From positions 1-51,455 of the forward strand of contig JAJQIJ010000028.1 in the NCBI GenBank assembly GCA_021199275.1: a DNA stretch of 51,455 nucleotides, read 5' to 3'. A program made the translations under genes and the position numbers. Source of the DNA: Clostridiales bacterium (GTDB lineage: Bacteria; Bacillota; Clostridia; Oscillospirales; Acutalibacteraceae). This document shows positions 26,682-34,278 of the stretch, in pieces; position 1 is the first letter of the stretch, and every line of letters starts with the position of its first letter. A model generated the notes under the pieces. It had not been told where the DNA came from. It saw only the letters and a program-made list of their open reading frames with translations, and did no database searches.

Positions 26682-26699
26682 TTGTAATAATTATTACAA
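26682..26699. promoter_or_regulatory. Perfect 18-base palindrome upstream of the topoisomerase promoter
   Basis: TTGTAATAATTATTACAA lies 4 bases upstream of the -35 box, a position typical of an activator or upstream repressor site. The TTGT...ACAA ends at 18-base length recall Rex sites, but the interior does not match the Rex consensus, nor PerR/Fur boxes. The regulator is unknown. Confidence 0.5.
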
Positions 26700-27104
26700 T
26701 ATATTTGATATTAGAGCCAAAACTTTATGAAACAGCGAATAATGCTTTAATAAAGCATGGCCCCGTTATTATACACATTCTAATGCCTTATTTAATTCTG
26801 TATATTAATTATTTTTCTACAAACAGTAAATTTTTCTTTCATTTTTTAAAAAAATATGCTATAATTAGTTATAAACAAATTAATCAGTTTGTTTATCAAA
26901 TTCCCTATAATATGTGTGTTTCACCGGTTTGGTGAATTACAGTATTAATATTTTGCCGTTTTTTGGTAAAGATAATATTACAGTTTGTTTATTTGAAAAC
27001 GTTGGAATTAAAAAGGCACAAGCAGCATGAACTGCGGCTTGGCATATGCAGCCGAGTTATTTGTGCTCATTATATGATATAATATTGTTGTGGAGGTAAT
27101 TAAA
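26700..27104. other. AT-rich intergenic region between divergent topoisomerase and carD-like genes
   Basis: With 26567-26699 this makes a gene-free gap of about 540 bases. It holds a small hairpin TTCACC-GGTTT-GGTGAA (about 26920-26936) and a structured segment with outer arms GCACAA / TTGTGC enclosing CGGCT ... AGCCG (about 27017-27066). A TATAAT (27076-27081 region) precedes the carD-like gene without a good -35. Open frames here are AT-rich and look non-coding. Confidence 0.4.
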
Positions 27105-27608
27105 TTGTACAATGTCGGTGAAGTGTTTGTTTATGGCTCAAACGGAACTTGCAAAATTGTTGACATAAAACGTGAAAAATTCAGCGACAGCGAAAATCTT
27201 TATTATGTTTTGCGCCCATATGCCGATGAAAGAGAAATTATTTATGTGCCCGTTAAAAACGAAAAGCTTATTTCCAAAATGAAAACGCTTTTGGGTGAAA
27301 AAGAGCTGCTGGGGCTGATTAAAAGCATTCCCCAGTGTAACGATATTTGGATTGACAACACGGCATTAAGGCGCGAAAAATATAAAGAAATAATTAACAA
27401 GGCTGACCGTGTGGAATTGTTTGCCCTTTTAAAAACTCTTTATAACAGAAAGCTTATGCTTGCAACAAGCGGAAAAAACCTGTCTGTTTATGACGAAAGA
27501 TTTTTAAGGCAGGCACAAAAAATTATTCACAGTGAAATTTCATTTGTAATGAAAATACCGCGCGATGAGGTTGAGCCTTTTATAACAAACTTAATAAACG
27601 CGGCATAG
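27105..27608 (+). CDS. CarD/CdnL-type RNA polymerase-binding regulator
   Basis: 167-residue protein with an N-terminal CarD_CdnL_TRCF domain: YNVGEVFVYGSNGTCKIVDI then YYVLRPYADEREIIYVPV. This domain contacts the RNA polymerase beta subunit and tunes open-complex stability. The C-terminal half is helical, as in CarD. The TTG at 27105 was chosen because GGAGG lies 8 bases upstream; the earlier GTG overlaps that site. It is monocistronic, with a terminator overlapping its 3' end. Regulated promoters are unknown. Confidence 0.83.
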   Translation: MYNVGEVFVYGSNGTCKIVDIKREKFSDSENLYYVLRPYADEREIIYVPVKNEKLISKMKTLLGEKELLGLIKSIPQCNDIWIDNTALRREKYKEIINKADRVELFALLKTLYNRKLMLATSGKNLSVYDERFLRQAQKIIHSEISFVMKIPRDEVEPFITNLINAA

Positions 27609-27625
27609 CGCCGGCTATGCTGCGT
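27598..27625 (+). terminator. Terminator of the carD-like gene
   Basis: ACGCGGCATAGC and GCTATGCTGCGT arms with a 4-base loop, followed by TTTTATTTTT. It begins inside the last codons of the gene. Confidence 0.85.
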
Positions 27626-27672
27626 TTTTATTTTTATTAGAAGTATAGCTTTTAAAATTAATTTTACTCTGC

Positions 27673-27702
27673 TTGACTTTAATTTGCAATTTAACATATA
27701 AT
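27673..27702 (+). promoter_or_regulatory. Sigma-A promoter of the GH30 gene
   Basis: TTGACT (27673-27678), an 18-base spacer and TATAAT (27697-27702), about 50 bases before the chosen start. Confidence 0.7.
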
Positions 27703-27753
27703 AGTAACCAAGAGCGGCTGGCCCGCCAAAAAATCAGGCACATGGTGTTTTTT

Positions 27754-29139
27754 ATGTTGAAAATAAATTTGACTAAGGCAGATACAAGGCAAACGTTAAA
27801 AGGCTTCGGCACATCGGCATGTTGGTGGAGCCAAAATATTTCAGACGAAAAAACAGCAGCCCAAATAGCTGCCCTGCTTTATTCCGAAAAAGGGCTGAAT
27901 TTAAATATATACAGATATAACGTGGGCGCCGGGTTTACTAAAGACAATTGCAGGGTTGAAAATTCCTGGCGGCGCACAGAGTCATTTTATTTATATGACG
28001 ACGCAAATGAAAGCGAGGGCTACCACGGCGGCGACTATGATTTTACGCGTGACAAAAACGCATATAATTTTATGAAGCTGTGTCTGAAAACCGGCAGTAT
28101 TGACACCGTGGTGCTGTTTGCAAATTCGCCGCACTATTCTTTCACATCTTCAGGGCAGGCAAGCGGCAGCATGATTCACCACACATGCAACCTGCCGGCA
28201 TCTAATTACATGCGCTTTGTTAATTATTTACTTGACATTGCAGAACATTTTCTTGAAGACAACATTCCCGTAAATTATATCAGCCCAATTAATGAGCCGC
28301 AGTGGTGCTGGGGCGGCAAAAATGTATGGCAAGAGGGCTGCCATTACGAGCCCGGCGAAGTTGCACAAATTTTTCATTTATTTGCTGCTGAAATTGAAAG
28401 GCGCAGGCTTGACATAAAGCTTTACGGCCCCGAAAGCGGTGAAATAGCCGGGCTGACCGAAAAGTATTTAATGCTGTTTGAGCAAGACGAACTTATAATG
28501 CGTAATTTGGGCGCTTTTGCCTTTCATTCTTACCATGCAGACAGAAACAATGACGTTCGAAGCGAATTTTATAAAAACATAGTTTTAAAGCACCCGCACA
28601 TTCGTTTTGACATGAGCGAATGGTGCGAACTGCCGTGCAAAAGCAAAACACATTCAATAAACGGCGCGTTGATAATGGCACGAATTATTGGGCTTGACCT
28701 AACTGCGCTTGGTGCAGAAAGCTGGTGTTCATGGGTTGCGGCAAATCAATTTGCGCCGAAAAACGGAAAAGATGACTATGCAGACGGTTTGATTTCTGCA
28801 AACGACGATTTTTCAGAATATTATGTCACAAAACGCTATTACGCAATGCTGCATTTCACAAGATTTCTGCCTGTTGGCAGCATAGTAAGCGACACACATT
28901 ATGAAGCTGAAAACGGGCTTTATATTTTCACCTTTAAATTACCCGGTGACACAGGCGAGGTTGTTGTGGCAGTAAACGAAGGCTTGGCAAAAGACATTGA
29001 AATTACAAGCACGGCAAAAGGCGAAGAAATATATTCAACCACGGCGCGCAGCACATTTAGAAATGATTACAAAGGAAAATACAGGCCTGTGCATCATATT
29101 AAAGCCAGGTCTATAACCACCGTAAAATTATGGAAATAA
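27754..29139 (+). CDS. Glycoside hydrolase family 30-type enzyme
   Basis: 461-residue glycosidase with the GH30 layout: a (beta/alpha)8 barrel followed by a short beta domain. The acid/base is E181 (SPINEPQW), the nucleophile E289 (DMSEWCEL); the N-terminal GFGTSACWWSQN is typical of the family. There is no signal peptide, so it is intracellular and probably acts on imported oligosaccharides. GH30 includes beta-glucosidases, beta-1,6-galactanases and xylanases; specificity is not determined. The ATG at 27754 (GGTG 6 bases upstream) is preferred over 27742. Its end overlaps trmO by 10 bases. Confidence 0.82.
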   Translation: MLKINLTKADTRQTLKGFGTSACWWSQNISDEKTAAQIAALLYSEKGLNLNIYRYNVGAGFTKDNCRVENSWRRTESFYLYDDANESEGYHGGDYDFTRDKNAYNFMKLCLKTGSIDTVVLFANSPHYSFTSSGQASGSMIHHTCNLPASNYMRFVNYLLDIAEHFLEDNIPVNYISPINEPQWCWGGKNVWQEGCHYEPGEVAQIFHLFAAEIERRRLDIKLYGPESGEIAGLTEKYLMLFEQDELIMRNLGAFAFHSYHADRNNDVRSEFYKNIVLKHPHIRFDMSEWCELPCKSKTHSINGALIMARIIGLDLTALGAESWCSWVAANQFAPKNGKDDYADGLISANDDFSEYYVTKRYYAMLHFTRFLPVGSIVSDTHYEAENGLYIFTFKLPGDTGEVVVAVNEGLAKDIEITSTAKGEEIYSTTARSTFRNDYKGKYRPVHHIKARSITTVKLWK

Positions 29140-29807
29140 AGCCAATTGCAACGATAAAAACAGATTTTGAGTCTAAATTCGGCGTTCCGCGCCAGAGCGC
29201 AAAGGGCAGCAGCCTTATAGGCACGGTGGTGTTCAACGCCGAATTTTCGTCTGCCGAAGCCGTGCGCGGGCTTAGCGAATACACACATATATGGCTAATT
29301 TGGGGTTTTTCAAAAAACAACAGAAACATTTTTCACCCGACTGTGCGCCCGCCAATGCTCGGCGGCAATAAACGAGTGGGCGTTTTTGCAACGCGTTCGC
29401 CGTTTCGCCCCAACAGCCTTGCTATGTCAGCGGTTGAATTAATAAGCGTTTGTGCCGATTCGGCGCCGGTAACGCTTACCGTTAAAGGAATAGACATGGT
29501 AAATGGCACGCCGATTTATGACATAAAGCCATATATTCCTTACACAGACTGTGTAAAAAACGCCAAAGCGGCGGCTTTTTGTGAAGCGGCGGCAGCTGAA
29601 AAATTTGAAGTCACTTTTGCTGAACACGCAAAAAGCATAATGCCCCAAGAGAAAGAAGAGCAGCTTATTGAAATTTTGTCAGCAAACCCAAAGCCGGCTT
29701 ACATTGCAGACAAAACGCGGGTGTTTTGTTTTGAATTTTCCGGTTATAAAATAAGCTTTACGGCAGCTGACAATGAAATATATGTAACTTCAATTGCGCT
29801 GTGCTGA
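29130..29807 (+). CDS. trmO: tRNA (N6-threonylcarbamoyladenosine-37) methyltransferase TrmO
   Basis: 225-residue TsaA/TrmO family protein; TrmO methylates t6A37 of certain tRNAs using S-adenosylmethionine. The diagnostic block is present: YTHIWLIWGF, then RPPMLGGNKRVGVFATRSPFRPN split across a strand and loop, then GIDMVNGTPIYDIKPYIPY. The C-terminal domain (from about residue 165) matches the longer TrmO architecture. It overlaps the GH30 gene by 10 bases and so depends on its transcript. Confidence 0.92.
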   Translation: MEIKPIATIKTDFESKFGVPRQSAKGSSLIGTVVFNAEFSSAEAVRGLSEYTHIWLIWGFSKNNRNIFHPTVRPPMLGGNKRVGVFATRSPFRPNSLAMSAVELISVCADSAPVTLTVKGIDMVNGTPIYDIKPYIPYTDCVKNAKAAAFCEAAAAEKFEVTFAEHAKSIMPQEKEEQLIEILSANPKPAYIADKTRVFCFEFSGYKISFTAADNEIYVTSIALC

Positions 29808-29880
29808 ATTTTCATAAAAGCCGGATTATGTTTTGCCGCCCTTGGCGCCATTAAATTTTGCCAATGCTTATTTAAAAAGC

Positions 29881-29914
29881 AAACAGCCCCTTACCATGTG
29901 GTAAAGGGCTGTTT
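29881..29914. terminator. Bidirectional terminator between trmO and ferredoxin gene
   Basis: AAACAGCCC...TTACC and GGTAA...GGGCTGTTT pair with one mismatch and a 4-base loop. T tracts lie on both sides (TTTTTTT on plus; TTTGCTTTTT on minus). It sits between two convergent genes. Confidence 0.85.
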
Positions 29915-29925
29915 TTTTAAGTAAA

Positions 29926-30096
29926 TCAGTCAAGCGACGGAGCGCCCACAGGGCATACAGCTGCACAAGCGCCGCATTCAATGCAAACGCCCGGGTCGAT
30001 TTCATACTTGCCGTCACCTTCCGAAATGGCGCCAACGGGGCATTCGGCGGCACAAGCGCCGCAGGAAATACAGTCGTCAGAAATTTTGTAAGCCAT
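29926..30096 (-). CDS. 2[4Fe-4S] ferredoxin
   Basis: 56-residue clostridial-type ferredoxin carrying electrons in anaerobic metabolism. Two CxxCxxCxxxCP motifs are complete: CISCGACAAECP and CIECGACAAVCP, with the usual PVGAI after the first and PVGAP after the second. The size is that of classical Clostridium ferredoxins. The ATG follows AGGAGG by 8 bases. It is monocistronic with its own promoter and terminator. Confidence 0.96.
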   Translation of the reverse strand: MAYKISDDCISCGACAAECPVGAISEGDGKYEIDPGVCIECGACAAVCPVGAPSLD

Positions 30097-30130
30097 TTAT
30101 AACACCTCCTGATTATAAAACAAAATATAA

Positions 30131-30179
30131 TTAAGGATTAACCTTAACTATAATATAACATATTTTTATGAAATTTCAA
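30131..30179 (-). promoter_or_regulatory. Ferredoxin promoter with start-site palindrome
   Basis: Minus-strand TTGAAA (30174-30179), a 16-base spacer and TATATT (30152-30157). The predicted start falls at or near a 17-base inverted repeat TTAAGG-TTAAT-CCTTAA (30131-30147), an operator-like placement. The binding protein is unknown. Confidence 0.6.
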
Positions 30180-30189
30180 GTGGAAATTA

Positions 30190-30229
30190 CAGTTAGCCGC
30201 CTCTAATCTTTTTTATGCACGGCTAACTG
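30190..30229 (-). repeat. Inverted repeat downstream of ricT
   Basis: CAGTTAGCCG and CGGCTAACTG (10 bases, perfect) with a 20-base loop, 12 bases after the ricT stop. There is no U tract beyond it, so it is a possible 3' stabilising stem or weak terminator. Confidence 0.55.
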
Positions 30230-30240
30230 CGCCGATTATG

Positions 30241-31050
30241 TTATTTGAGCACTTTGATTTCACTGAGCTTAAGTGAAAGCGGCAACGCTTCCGGCGAATC
30301 GTCAAGCTTAACCTTCACCCTGCCGGCTATAAGAGCAATATCAGTTATTACGCCCCTGCCCTGTGCACAGCTGACTTTCGTGCCCACAGGGGGCGTTATT
30401 TCCTTAAGGTGTGAATATGTATCTGCTTCATATCTAAGGCAGCAAAGCAGCCTGCCGCAGCAGCCTGAAATTTTAGGCTCGTTAATGCTCAGCCCCTGCT
30501 CCCTTGCCATTTTAACGGTTACATAAGAACTTGATTTTAAAAATGTAGAGCAGCAAAACGGGCGCCCGCAAACACCTATTCCGCCCATGATTTTAGTTTC
30601 TTCACGCGCGTTTATCTGGTTTAAATTGACTTTCGATTTTATTTGCACTGAAATTTTTGAAGCCAGCGCTTTGAAATCAACACGCGTGTCTGACGTGAAA
30701 TAAAAAGACGCCCTGTGCCCGTCAAAGGTATATTCGACATATGAAAGGTTTAAATCATAGCCCTGGGTTTTTGCTTCTTCTGTGAAAACGCGGGCTGCGA
30801 ATTCTTCCTTTTTCTTTATGCTTTCAATAACTTTAAGGTCGCCCGGCGTGGCAACGCGCATAACGCTTTTAAGCGGCGCCACAATAGCTTTTTCTTCCAC
30901 TTCCTTGACGTTTTGCGTGGCAATAACATGCTGCACCCCAAGCGCGGTTTCAACAAGCAGGCAGTCGCCGGCTTTTATTTCAAGCGCACCGGGGTCAAAA
31001 AAATATTCCTTTGTTCCGTTTGGAAATTTGACGGGTATTACCTTTGTCAT
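30241..31050 (-). CDS. ricT: PSP1-domain protein RicT (YaaT)
   Basis: 269-residue PSP1 family protein. In Bacillus, RicT (YaaT) with RicA and RicF forms an Fe-S-containing complex that promotes RNase Y-dependent mRNA maturation and affects sporulation phosphorelay. The cysteine pattern supports this: GGIGVCGRPFCCSTFL and ISGCCGRLLCCLRYE. VRVATPGDLKVI and the C-terminal PVGTKVSCAQGRGVIT are also typical. It follows holB by 8 bases, as in Bacillus holB-yaaT. RicA and RicF are not in this window. Confidence 0.9.
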   Translation of the reverse strand: MTKVIPVKFPNGTKEYFFDPGALEIKAGDCLLVETALGVQHVIATQNVKEVEEKAIVAPLKSVMRVATPGDLKVIESIKKKEEFAARVFTEEAKTQGYDLNLSYVEYTFDGHRASFYFTSDTRVDFKALASKISVQIKSKVNLNQINAREETKIMGGIGVCGRPFCCSTFLKSSSYVTVKMAREQGLSINEPKISGCCGRLLCCLRYEADTYSHLKEITPPVGTKVSCAQGRGVITDIALIAGRVKVKLDDSPEALPLSLKLSEIKVLK

Positions 31051-31058
31051 AATATCTC

Positions 31059-32039
31059 CTATCTGTCAACAGTCCTGAACAAGCTCAGACAAACCTCTGT
31101 TGCCAAAAGCGAACTGTTTGCATTTTTGTCTGCCATTTCAATAAGCTCGTCTGTAACGGCAATAAGATTAACAATGCGCGCCGGCGTGTAATTGTCAGAA
31201 AGCAGCTTTGCCGAAGGCGCAAGCGCAGGCACCAACGCGCCGCCTGACACCAGTGAATCGCGCAGCACCGCTTTGAAAAGGCGCAGCGCTGAAATAAGCT
31301 GCCCCCGTTCAGAACACCCGGCTATTTCGCCAAGCAAAAAATATTCGTCATTACTGACAAGCGAATTTACAATCTTTTTTACAAAGTCACTTTCGTATGA
31401 AGCTTTGGAATCAGCTATTTCGGCAACCGCGCGCCCCAGATTTCCGCGCTGTGACTTAATTGCCGCAAGCGCTTTGTCATAGCTGACTGCGTCGTTTGCT
31501 GCCGTAATATATTTGGCGCCAAGCTCATAGTCAACTGGGTAAACGGTAAATGTAACCGCTCTCGACAAAATTGTGTCAAGCAGCATTGATTTACTTTTTG
31601 CCGTTAAAATAAAAACTGCATATTCAGGCGGCTCTTCAAAAATTTTTAACGCAGCGTTTTGCGCGCTTTCATTCATACAATGCGCGTTTTCAAGCAAATA
31701 AATTTTGTGCTGCGCTTCATTAGGCGGCATATAAACATCGTTAATAATATGCCTTATGGTTTCAATATGAAAAGAACGCGCGCCGCCCGGCGGGCAATAT
31801 TCATAAATGTCAGGGTGAACGCCTTTCTGCGCTTTAATGCACTGCGCACATTCGCCGCACGGCAAATCTTTTGATTCGGCGCGGCAGACGAGCGCCGCCG
31901 CTATTTCGCGCGCAAGAGTTTTTTTGCCAAGCCCGTCTTCGCCCTCTATAATAATAATGTGGCCCAGCCTGCCCTTTTCAAACATGGCTGAAATTTGCTC
32001 TTTAATTTTTTCATTACCGACAAAATTTTTAAACACCAT
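31059..32039 (-). CDS. holB: DNA polymerase III subunit delta' (HolB)
   Basis: About 326-residue clamp-loader AAA+ subunit. IIIEGEDGLGKKTLARE is the P-loop region. CGECAQCIKAQKGVHPD is the zinc-binding insertion; CMNESAQNAALKIFEEPPEYAVFIL is the conserved Walker B/sensor area. The ATG at 32039 (just after the darA stop) was chosen over an in-frame start 12 codons upstream that would overlap darA. The darA-holB-ricT order matches the Bacillus yaaQ-holB-yaaT region, without yaaR. Confidence 0.9.
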   Translation of the reverse strand: MVFKNFVGNEKIKEQISAMFEKGRLGHIIIIEGEDGLGKKTLAREIAAALVCRAESKDLPCGECAQCIKAQKGVHPDIYEYCPPGGARSFHIETIRHIINDVYMPPNEAQHKIYLLENAHCMNESAQNAALKIFEEPPEYAVFILTAKSKSMLLDTILSRAVTFTVYPVDYELGAKYITAANDAVSYDKALAAIKSQRGNLGRAVAEIADSKASYESDFVKKIVNSLVSNDEYFLLGEIAGCSERGQLISALRLFKAVLRDSLVSGGALVPALAPSAKLLSDNYTPARIVNLIAVTDELIEMADKNANSSLLATEVCLSLFRTVDR

Positions 32040-32046
32040 AAAAAAA

Positions 32047-32370
32047 TCAGAATCTCTTATATTGTTCAACATCAATTACAACGGCAATGCCGCCGTTTTC
32101 TTCAACGTCAACCGGCTGCTTCAACAGCGAACCCGCCAGGGTGCTTGAAACACCGTAAGAACGCACCACTCTTTTGGTAACATTGTTTTCAATTATAGAT
32201 AAAATGGAATCGACATGCTTTTCTTCATCGCCGACTATTATGCATGAATGCCCGTTTTCAAGGAACTGCCCCATTGTGGAAATTCTGGTTGACCTAAAGC
32301 CTGACTCGCTTAATGCTGCAAGCACTTTTTCAACATCTTTATTAGAAATAATTGCAAATATAAGTTTCAC
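32047..32370 (-). CDS. darA: Cyclic di-AMP receptor DarA/PstA (YaaQ family)
   Basis: 107-residue PII-like protein of the DUF970/YaaQ family; Bacillus and Listeria members bind c-di-AMP as trimers. The family sequence is clear: MKLIFAIISNKDVEKVL, then GFRSTRISTMGQFLENGHSC and the end GGIAVVIDVEQYKRF. The start is a GTG behind GGGAGGTG. It is first in an operon with holB and ricT, with a promoter at 32424-32453. The downstream effector of c-di-AMP signalling is not known. Confidence 0.92.
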   Translation of the reverse strand: MKLIFAIISNKDVEKVLAALSESGFRSTRISTMGQFLENGHSCIIVGDEEKHVDSILSIIENNVTKRVVRSYGVSSTLAGSLLKQPVDVEENGGIAVVIDVEQYKRF

Positions 32371-32423
32371 TGTAACACCTCCCGTAGCATGATAAAAACT
32401 GCCGCAAATTTTACCGGAAGTAT

Positions 32424-32453
32424 ATTATATCATATTTTAAAGGCGGTATACAA
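32424..32453 (-). promoter_or_regulatory. Sigma-A promoter of darA-holB-ricT
   Basis: Minus-strand TTGTAT (32448-32453), an 18-base spacer and TATAAT (32424-32429). Confidence 0.65.
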
Positions 32454-32486
32454 GTAATTTAAAAACTATTAAGATAAAGTTTACAC

Positions 32487-33419
32487 TTACATAATATATG
32501 CAAGAGCCACAATTGGCGCCATGGTAACTATTGAAAACACGGCGGACTGGGCGGCAAGTTCAGAGCCAAGCGACGCGTCGTTTTCATATTTAGCCGCATA
32601 CATGGCAGTGTTTGTTGCCGTGGGGGCCGCGGCGGAAATAGTCATGGCGGCAAGCAAGTCTCCTGTAACGCCGCAAAGTCTGAAAACGCACATCATTACC
32701 AGCGGAATTACAATAAGCTTTAAAAAAGACACAAAATAAAGCTCTTTTTTTGTAAAGAGACGCTTGAATTTTGAATTTGCAAGAAAAGTGCCGAAAATAA
32801 TCATGGCAAGCGGTGAATTTATGTTGCCCACAACTTCCATGGGGTAGCTGATAACTTTGGGGAAATCAAGCTGCAGCAAAAAAAGCGGAATGCCTATTAT
32901 TACAGACACTGTGCCGGGGTTTATAATAATTTTTTTTACGTTCATTTTCGCTTTGCGCCCGCTGATTTCATATATACCGTAAGTAAAAGCGAATATATTG
33001 AACACGCCCACATATGCCGCGCAATAAAATACGCCCTTGTCGCCAATTACGCTTTGAGCAAGGGGCAGCGCCAAAAATGCAGCGTTAGACATAACCGTGG
33101 CATAGTGGTAAATGCCGCGTTCCAGCAGGCTTTTGCGTTTTCTGAAAGTAAAAAGTGAAATAAAAACGCCAAAAAGATGTGTTGCAAGCGAACACGCAAA
33201 GGCAATAAAAAGCCCCTTGACATTTTCGGGCGAATATTCCATGTTCATAAACGTGTTGATTATTGCAATTGGCAAAACAATATTGAAAATAAGGTCAATA
33301 ACCTTTTTAGCGTCTGCTTGGGTGAAAATATGTGTTTTATCTGCTATGAAGCCGACTGCGGCGATTATATAAAGTATAAGCACCTGTTCGGCTACTGTTT
33401 TTAAGCTGTCAAGAAACAA
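32487..33419 (-). CDS. Auxin efflux carrier (AEC) family transporter
   Basis: 310-residue membrane protein with about ten hydrophobic segments of the AEC family. Recognisable features are the N-terminal AAVGFIADKTHIFTQADAKK, NIVLPIAIINTF and the C-terminal SAAAPTATNTAMYAAKYEND with its conserved Pro and Asn. Several AEC members move malate or other organic acids. It starts with TTG (AAAGG 9 bases upstream) 4 bases after the preceding gene, in an operon led by citrate synthase, suggesting transport of a citrate- or malate-like acid (inference). Confidence 0.88.
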   Translation of the reverse strand: MFLDSLKTVAEQVLILYIIAAVGFIADKTHIFTQADAKKVIDLIFNIVLPIAIINTFMNMEYSPENVKGLFIAFACSLATHLFGVFISLFTFRKRKSLLERGIYHYATVMSNAAFLALPLAQSVIGDKGVFYCAAYVGVFNIFAFTYGIYEISGRKAKMNVKKIIINPGTVSVIIGIPLFLLQLDFPKVISYPMEVVGNINSPLAMIIFGTFLANSKFKRLFTKKELYFVSFLKLIVIPLVMMCVFRLCGVTGDLLAAMTISAAAPTATNTAMYAAKYENDASLGSELAAQSAVFSIVTMAPIVALAYIM

Positions 33420-33423
33420 TGCT

Positions 33424-34278
33424 TTAAACCTTTCTGTTTGAAATTAAAATGCTTGATGAAAAAGCAAAAACAAAAACGCCTGTTACGAAATATGTAACCG
33501 CGGAATAATAGGCGTTGTAAAGCTCTGTGTAAAAAAAGTATAAAATCAGCCGCGGCAGAGAAATTGAAACGGCAATGAATGAATAGATAAACCCCAAAAC
33601 TGCCGTGAGTGTGGGCTTGGGCTTTGCGTTTTTAGAATCAACAAGCAGCAAATACAGCATAAAAAACAAAGTTAAAAGCGCAATTAGGATAAAAGACAAA
33701 ACATTTTCCTGCGAATATATCGGGTTTACAATAATTGACAGGCAGTAAAACAACCTGGAAAACGCCCATAAAAACGGCGCTGTGTGCAAAACGCCAAGCA
33801 ACGCAAAATTATAGCTTGGTGTGTTAAACGACGCGGCCATAGTAAAAAAATAAAAAGCCGAAACGAGCGCAAACAGCGCGTTTAAAGCAATAAAAAACAA
33901 ATAGACATATTCAAGATATTCATTTTGAACATAATAATAGCAGTTAAGGCACTGCCTTACGAAATCATAAAACATTGAAATTCCCGCCGCAAACGAACAC
34001 AGCTGCAACGGCTTGCTGGGCGCAGCGGAAAATGGGTTTTGCACTTCGCAAAATGAAGCGTAAACCGAAACGCACACAATAAATATAAACAGCAGGGCGT
34101 AATATGCGCATATGCTGCTTTCGCCCCCTGAAAATATATTTCCGGACTCACTGTTAGTAAATTTATAAAGCTGAACAAAGCGCACAATAACAGCGCAGAC
34201 AAATGCCAGCGCTGAAATGGCTTGTAAAATAAATTTAAAGAGCGGCGATATATTTTTTTTATTGCGGCTTTTCATCAT
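33424..34278 (-). CDS. Unknown integral membrane protein coupled to citrate synthase
   Basis: 284-residue protein with about seven to eight hydrophobic segments, e.g. FILQAISALAFVCAVIVRFV at 16-35. There is a short charged N-terminus (MMKSRNKKN) and a loop rich in Tyr and Cys (RQCLNCYYYVQNEYLEYVY). No known domain was recognised. Its ATG overlaps the citrate synthase stop (ATGA) and it is followed after 4 bases by the AEC carrier. Tight coupling suggests a shared physiological role, but no function is assigned. Confidence 0.75.
   Translation of the reverse strand: MMKSRNKKNISPLFKFILQAISALAFVCAVIVRFVQLYKFTNSESGNIFSGGESSICAYYALLFIFIVCVSVYASFCEVQNPFSAAPSKPLQLCSFAAGISMFYDFVRQCLNCYYYVQNEYLEYVYLFFIALNALFALVSAFYFFTMAASFNTPSYNFALLGVLHTAPFLWAFSRLFYCLSIIVNPIYSQENVLSFILIALLTLFFMLYLLLVDSKNAKPKPTLTAVLGFIYSFIAVSISLPRLILYFFYTELYNAYYSAVTYFVTGVFVFAFSSSILISNRKV

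Noticed and set aside
26663..26935. A 90-codon plus-strand frame in the topoisomerase/carD gap
   Set aside because: It is extremely AT-rich, covers the promoter and palindrome of the topoisomerase operon, and has no ribosome binding site or known motif.
27673..27753. Earlier starts for the GH30 gene at 27673 or 27742
   Set aside because: 27673 coincides with the -35 promoter box, and 27742 adds only four residues with a poorer ribosome binding site.
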